From: Acetispira formosa (nom. nud.)
GTDB taxonomy: Bacteria > Desulfobacterota > Desulfarculia > Adiutricales > Adiutricaceae
Direction of reading: 5' to 3'
Assembly (NCBI GenBank): GCA_023525915.1
Contig: CP026658.1
Span: 1 to 64,000 of the forward strand
DNA length: 64,000 bases
Of this stretch, positions 62,190-64,000 are shown in pieces. The notes beneath the pieces are model-generated. The model was not told the DNA's origin. It saw only the letters and a program-made list of their open reading frames with translations, and ran no database searches. The translations under genes were made by a program, and so were the position numbers. How positions within the stretch are numbered: the stretch's first letter is position 1; every line of letters starts with the position of its first letter.

Positions 62190-64000
62190 TGGCGATTGGC
62201 GCGCGAGGGGTGCGGGTGGAAATCCGCGACCTGTATAAATCATACGGCGGCGGCCCGGTTCTGGAGGGGCTGAGCCTGACCCTGGAAGCCGGTCAGTTCG
62301 CGGCCATAGTGGGCCGCAGCGGCTGCGGGAAAAGCACCCTCCTGAGGCATTTGGTTGGCCTGGAAGCGCCGGACTCAGGCCGGATAGCGGTGGACGGCGA
62401 ACTGCGCACATCCATGAACGAGAACACCCGCGTCATGTTCCAGGAAGACCGTCTGCTCCCCTGGAAAACGGTTTTGGAAAATGTGGCCCTGGGCCTTCCG
62501 GGTCAGGCCGGGGCGGCCGCCCTGTCCTGTCTGGCCGACGTGGGGCTGGCCGACCGGGCCGGGGACTGGCCTTCGAAGCTGTCGGGCGGCCAGCGTCAGC
62601 GGGTGGCCCTGGCCAGGGCCCTGGCCCATTCGCCGCGTCTGTTATTGCTGGATGAGCCTATGGGCGCGCTGGACGCCCTGACCCGGCGGGAGATGCAGAG
62701 GCTGTTGGAAAAGCTGTGGCTGGAAAACGGCTTCACCATCCTTTTAGTGACCCATGACGTTTCAGAGGCCGTGGCTCTGGCCGACCGGGTCGTCTGGCTG
62801 GAGGGAGGGCGCGTGGTCCACGACCTTTCTATCGGGCTGGACCGGCCCCGGCAGCGCGATCAGCTTGATTTTGTGAAACTGGAATCGGAAGTGTACGGCT
62901 GGATAACGGCCGGGGAGAAGGGAGAAGAAATGGCGTCAGCGGCCGTCTGCGAAAATTTTAGGGATTTGATGGAAAAACGCGCCCGGGAAAACCCTTCAAA
63001 AGTGTTTGCGGTTTCCGGCGACAGCGGGACGGAGCAGACTTACGGCGGCCTTCTGGCCGACAGCCGCAAGCTGGCCTGGCTTTTAAAGGAGCGCGATTTG
63101 GGGCCAGGCGGACGGGCGGCCATGATGCTGCCCGGCGGCTGGCCGGGGGTGACGGTTTTTCTGGGGATCATGGCCGCGGGGTTCACGGCGGTGCCGCTGG
63201 GCCTTTCAGCCAGCGCCGAGCAGTTGGCCTACGTCCTGAAAAATTCCGGCAGCGCTCTGGTTTTCGCGGACCCCAAGTTCACGGAGATTCTGCGCGAGGC
63301 CGCCTCCCTGACCGGTCGGAGCCTGGCCATAGAAGAAGTGCCGGAAAGCGGCCCCATGCCCTGGAGCCATTTTGATTCCCGGCCCGATTGGCCAGAAGCA
63401 ACCTCCCCGGAGCCGGAGCGGGAGGCGCTGGTGATCTACACTTCAGGCACGACAGGCCGCCCCAAGGGAGCGCGGCTGTGCCACCGGGGCCTGCTGATAG
63501 GGGCGGAAAATGTGGCCGCCTCCCACGATTTAGGGCCGGACGACCGGGTTCTGGCGGCGCTGCCCTTCAACCACATCAACGCCCTGAACGTGGCCATCCT
63601 GGCCCCCTTCTGTTCCGGCGGCTCCCTGGTTCTGCAAAAGGCCCACGACCCCTGGAACTATTGGAGCACGGCCGCCGCTTACGGCTGCACCTGGCTCAAC
63701 GCCGTGCCCACCATCATCGCCATGATTTTAATGGCCCCCGATCCGGGGCCGGAGACTGACCTGTCGCGCGTGCGGTTCTGCCGATCGGCCTCCGCTCCCC
63801 TCTCGCCGGAGCACCATCACGAATTCGAAGAACGCTTCGGCATAGGCATAGTCGAAACCATGGGCATGACCGAGATGTCGGGCACAGTTCTGACCAACCC
63901 CATGAAGGGCCGGAAAATCGGCAGCGCCGGGCGGGCCCTCAAGGTCGAGAACCGCATCGTCGACGTTCAGACCGGGCAGACTCTGGATCACGATGAAGAG
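62189..64000 (+). CDS. ABC ATPase fused in frame to an acyl-adenylating enzyme (partial)
   Basis: Open from ATG 62189 to the window end (604 codons, no stop). Residues 1-245 are an SsuB/TauB-type ATPase: [12 protein letters not shown] (Walker A, 42-50), QEDRLLPWK (Q loop), [12 protein letters not shown] near 132, [21 protein letters not shown]. From residue 248 an AMP-binding (acyl-CoA/acyl-ACP ligase) domain: [16 protein letters not shown] (from about 416), [30 protein letters not shown] 62930 (codon 248) has GGGAG 8 bp upstream, so the ligase may also start there. Fusion, or two products from one open frame, cannot be decided here. Confidence 0.8.
   Translation, partial: MAIGARGVRVEIRDLYKSYGGGPVLEGLSLTLEAGQFAAIVGRSGCGKSTLLRHLVGLEAPDSGRIAVDGELRTSMNENTRVMFQEDRLLPWKTVLENVALGLPGQAGAAALSCLADVGLADRAGDWPSKLSGGQRQRVALARALAHSPRLLLLDEPMGALDALTRREMQRLLEKLWLENGFTILLVTHDVSEAVALADRVVWLEGGRVVHDLSIGLDRPRQRDQLDFVKLESEVYGWITAGEKGEEMASAAVCENFRDLMEKRARENPSKVFAVSGDSGTEQTYGGLLADSRKLAWLLKERDLGPGGRAAMMLPGGWPGVTVFLGIMAAGFTAVPLGLSASAEQLAYVLKNSGSALVFADPKFTEILREAASLTGRSLAIEEVPESGPMPWSHFDSRPDWPEATSPEPEREALVIYTSGTTGRPKGARLCHRGLLIGAENVAASHDLGPDDRVLAALPFNHINALNVAILAPFCSGGSLVLQKAHDPWNYWSTAAAYGCTWLNAVPTIIAMILMAPDPGPETDLSRVRFCRSASAPLSPEHHHEFEERFGIGIVETMGMTEMSGTVLTNPMKGRKIGSAGRALKVENRIVDVQTGQTLDHDEE

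Overview
The window is about 64 kb of GC-rich DNA, densely packed with genes. It looks like part of a large plasmid, or an integrated one, from a Gram-negative, probably anaerobic bacterium. Sigma54-like -24/-12 promoters, many radical SAM enzymes (three or four with B12-binding domains) and the base composition would suit a Desulfobacterota/deltaproteobacterial host. That assignment is inference only: no rRNA, tRNA or other phylogenetic marker is present.

Layout. 1-11 kb: a DUF616/methyltransferase fusion, an asparagine-synthase-like protein, a B12-radical SAM enzyme with a glycosyltransferase, and a four-gene operon (epimerase, C-methyltransferase-like, phosphoesterase, ATP-grasp). 11-16 kb: a minus-strand operon (radical SAM/SPASM, DegT aminotransferase, AsnB, methyltransferase). 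16-27 kb: a seven-gene operon of radical SAM/SPASM paralogues, a B12-radical SAM enzyme and two family 2 glycosyltransferases, facing a further SPASM paralogue. 27-38 kb: the plasmid backbone, namely serine resolvase, ParA with a ribbon-helix-helix partner and ATACACA-type repeats, a primase-helicase, seven 22-bp iterons beside a replication initiator, with glycan genes interleaved. 38-48 kb: another SPASM paralogue, a 72-bp tandem repeat, a Rid/chorismatase-like and a propeller-like protein behind a (CT)32 leader, a toxin-antitoxin pair and glycosyltransferases. 48-54.5 kb: a set matching, enzyme for enzyme, the Campylobacter jejuni capsular O-methyl phosphoramidate pathway (Cj1415-Cj1419/1420). 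54.6-60.4 kb: a TupA-like ATP-grasp protein and two duplicated B12-radical SAM genes behind CT-repeat leaders, then an acyl carrier protein. 60.4-64 kb: a sulfonate/taurine-type ABC transporter whose ATPase continues in frame into an acyl-adenylating enzyme that runs off the window.

Most genes appear to build and decorate a surface polysaccharide. One Rossmann-like module (pattern xWGAxxxG ... FxDS, resembling the PglD N-terminal domain) recurs in radical SAM/SPASM proteins, B12-radical SAM proteins, methyltransferases and a propeller-like protein, suggesting a shared type of substrate or carrier.

The most unusual signal is a leader arrangement seen three times: a short leader ORF runs through a CT dinucleotide tract (two copies have exactly 32 repeats, the third is eroded), then reaches a terminator-like hairpin, then the downstream start. 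In all three leaders one frame ends with its stop overlapping the downstream ATG as ATGA. In the two intact leaders a second frame stops directly after the tract, before the hairpin, and the third reads past the gene start. Slippage in the tract would therefore change the ribosome's path across the hairpin, a plausible phase-variable attenuator. Other notable points are a family of long inverted repeats whose loops occur in both orientations, a MITE-like insertion in one of them, and partition-type repeats lying inside coding sequence.
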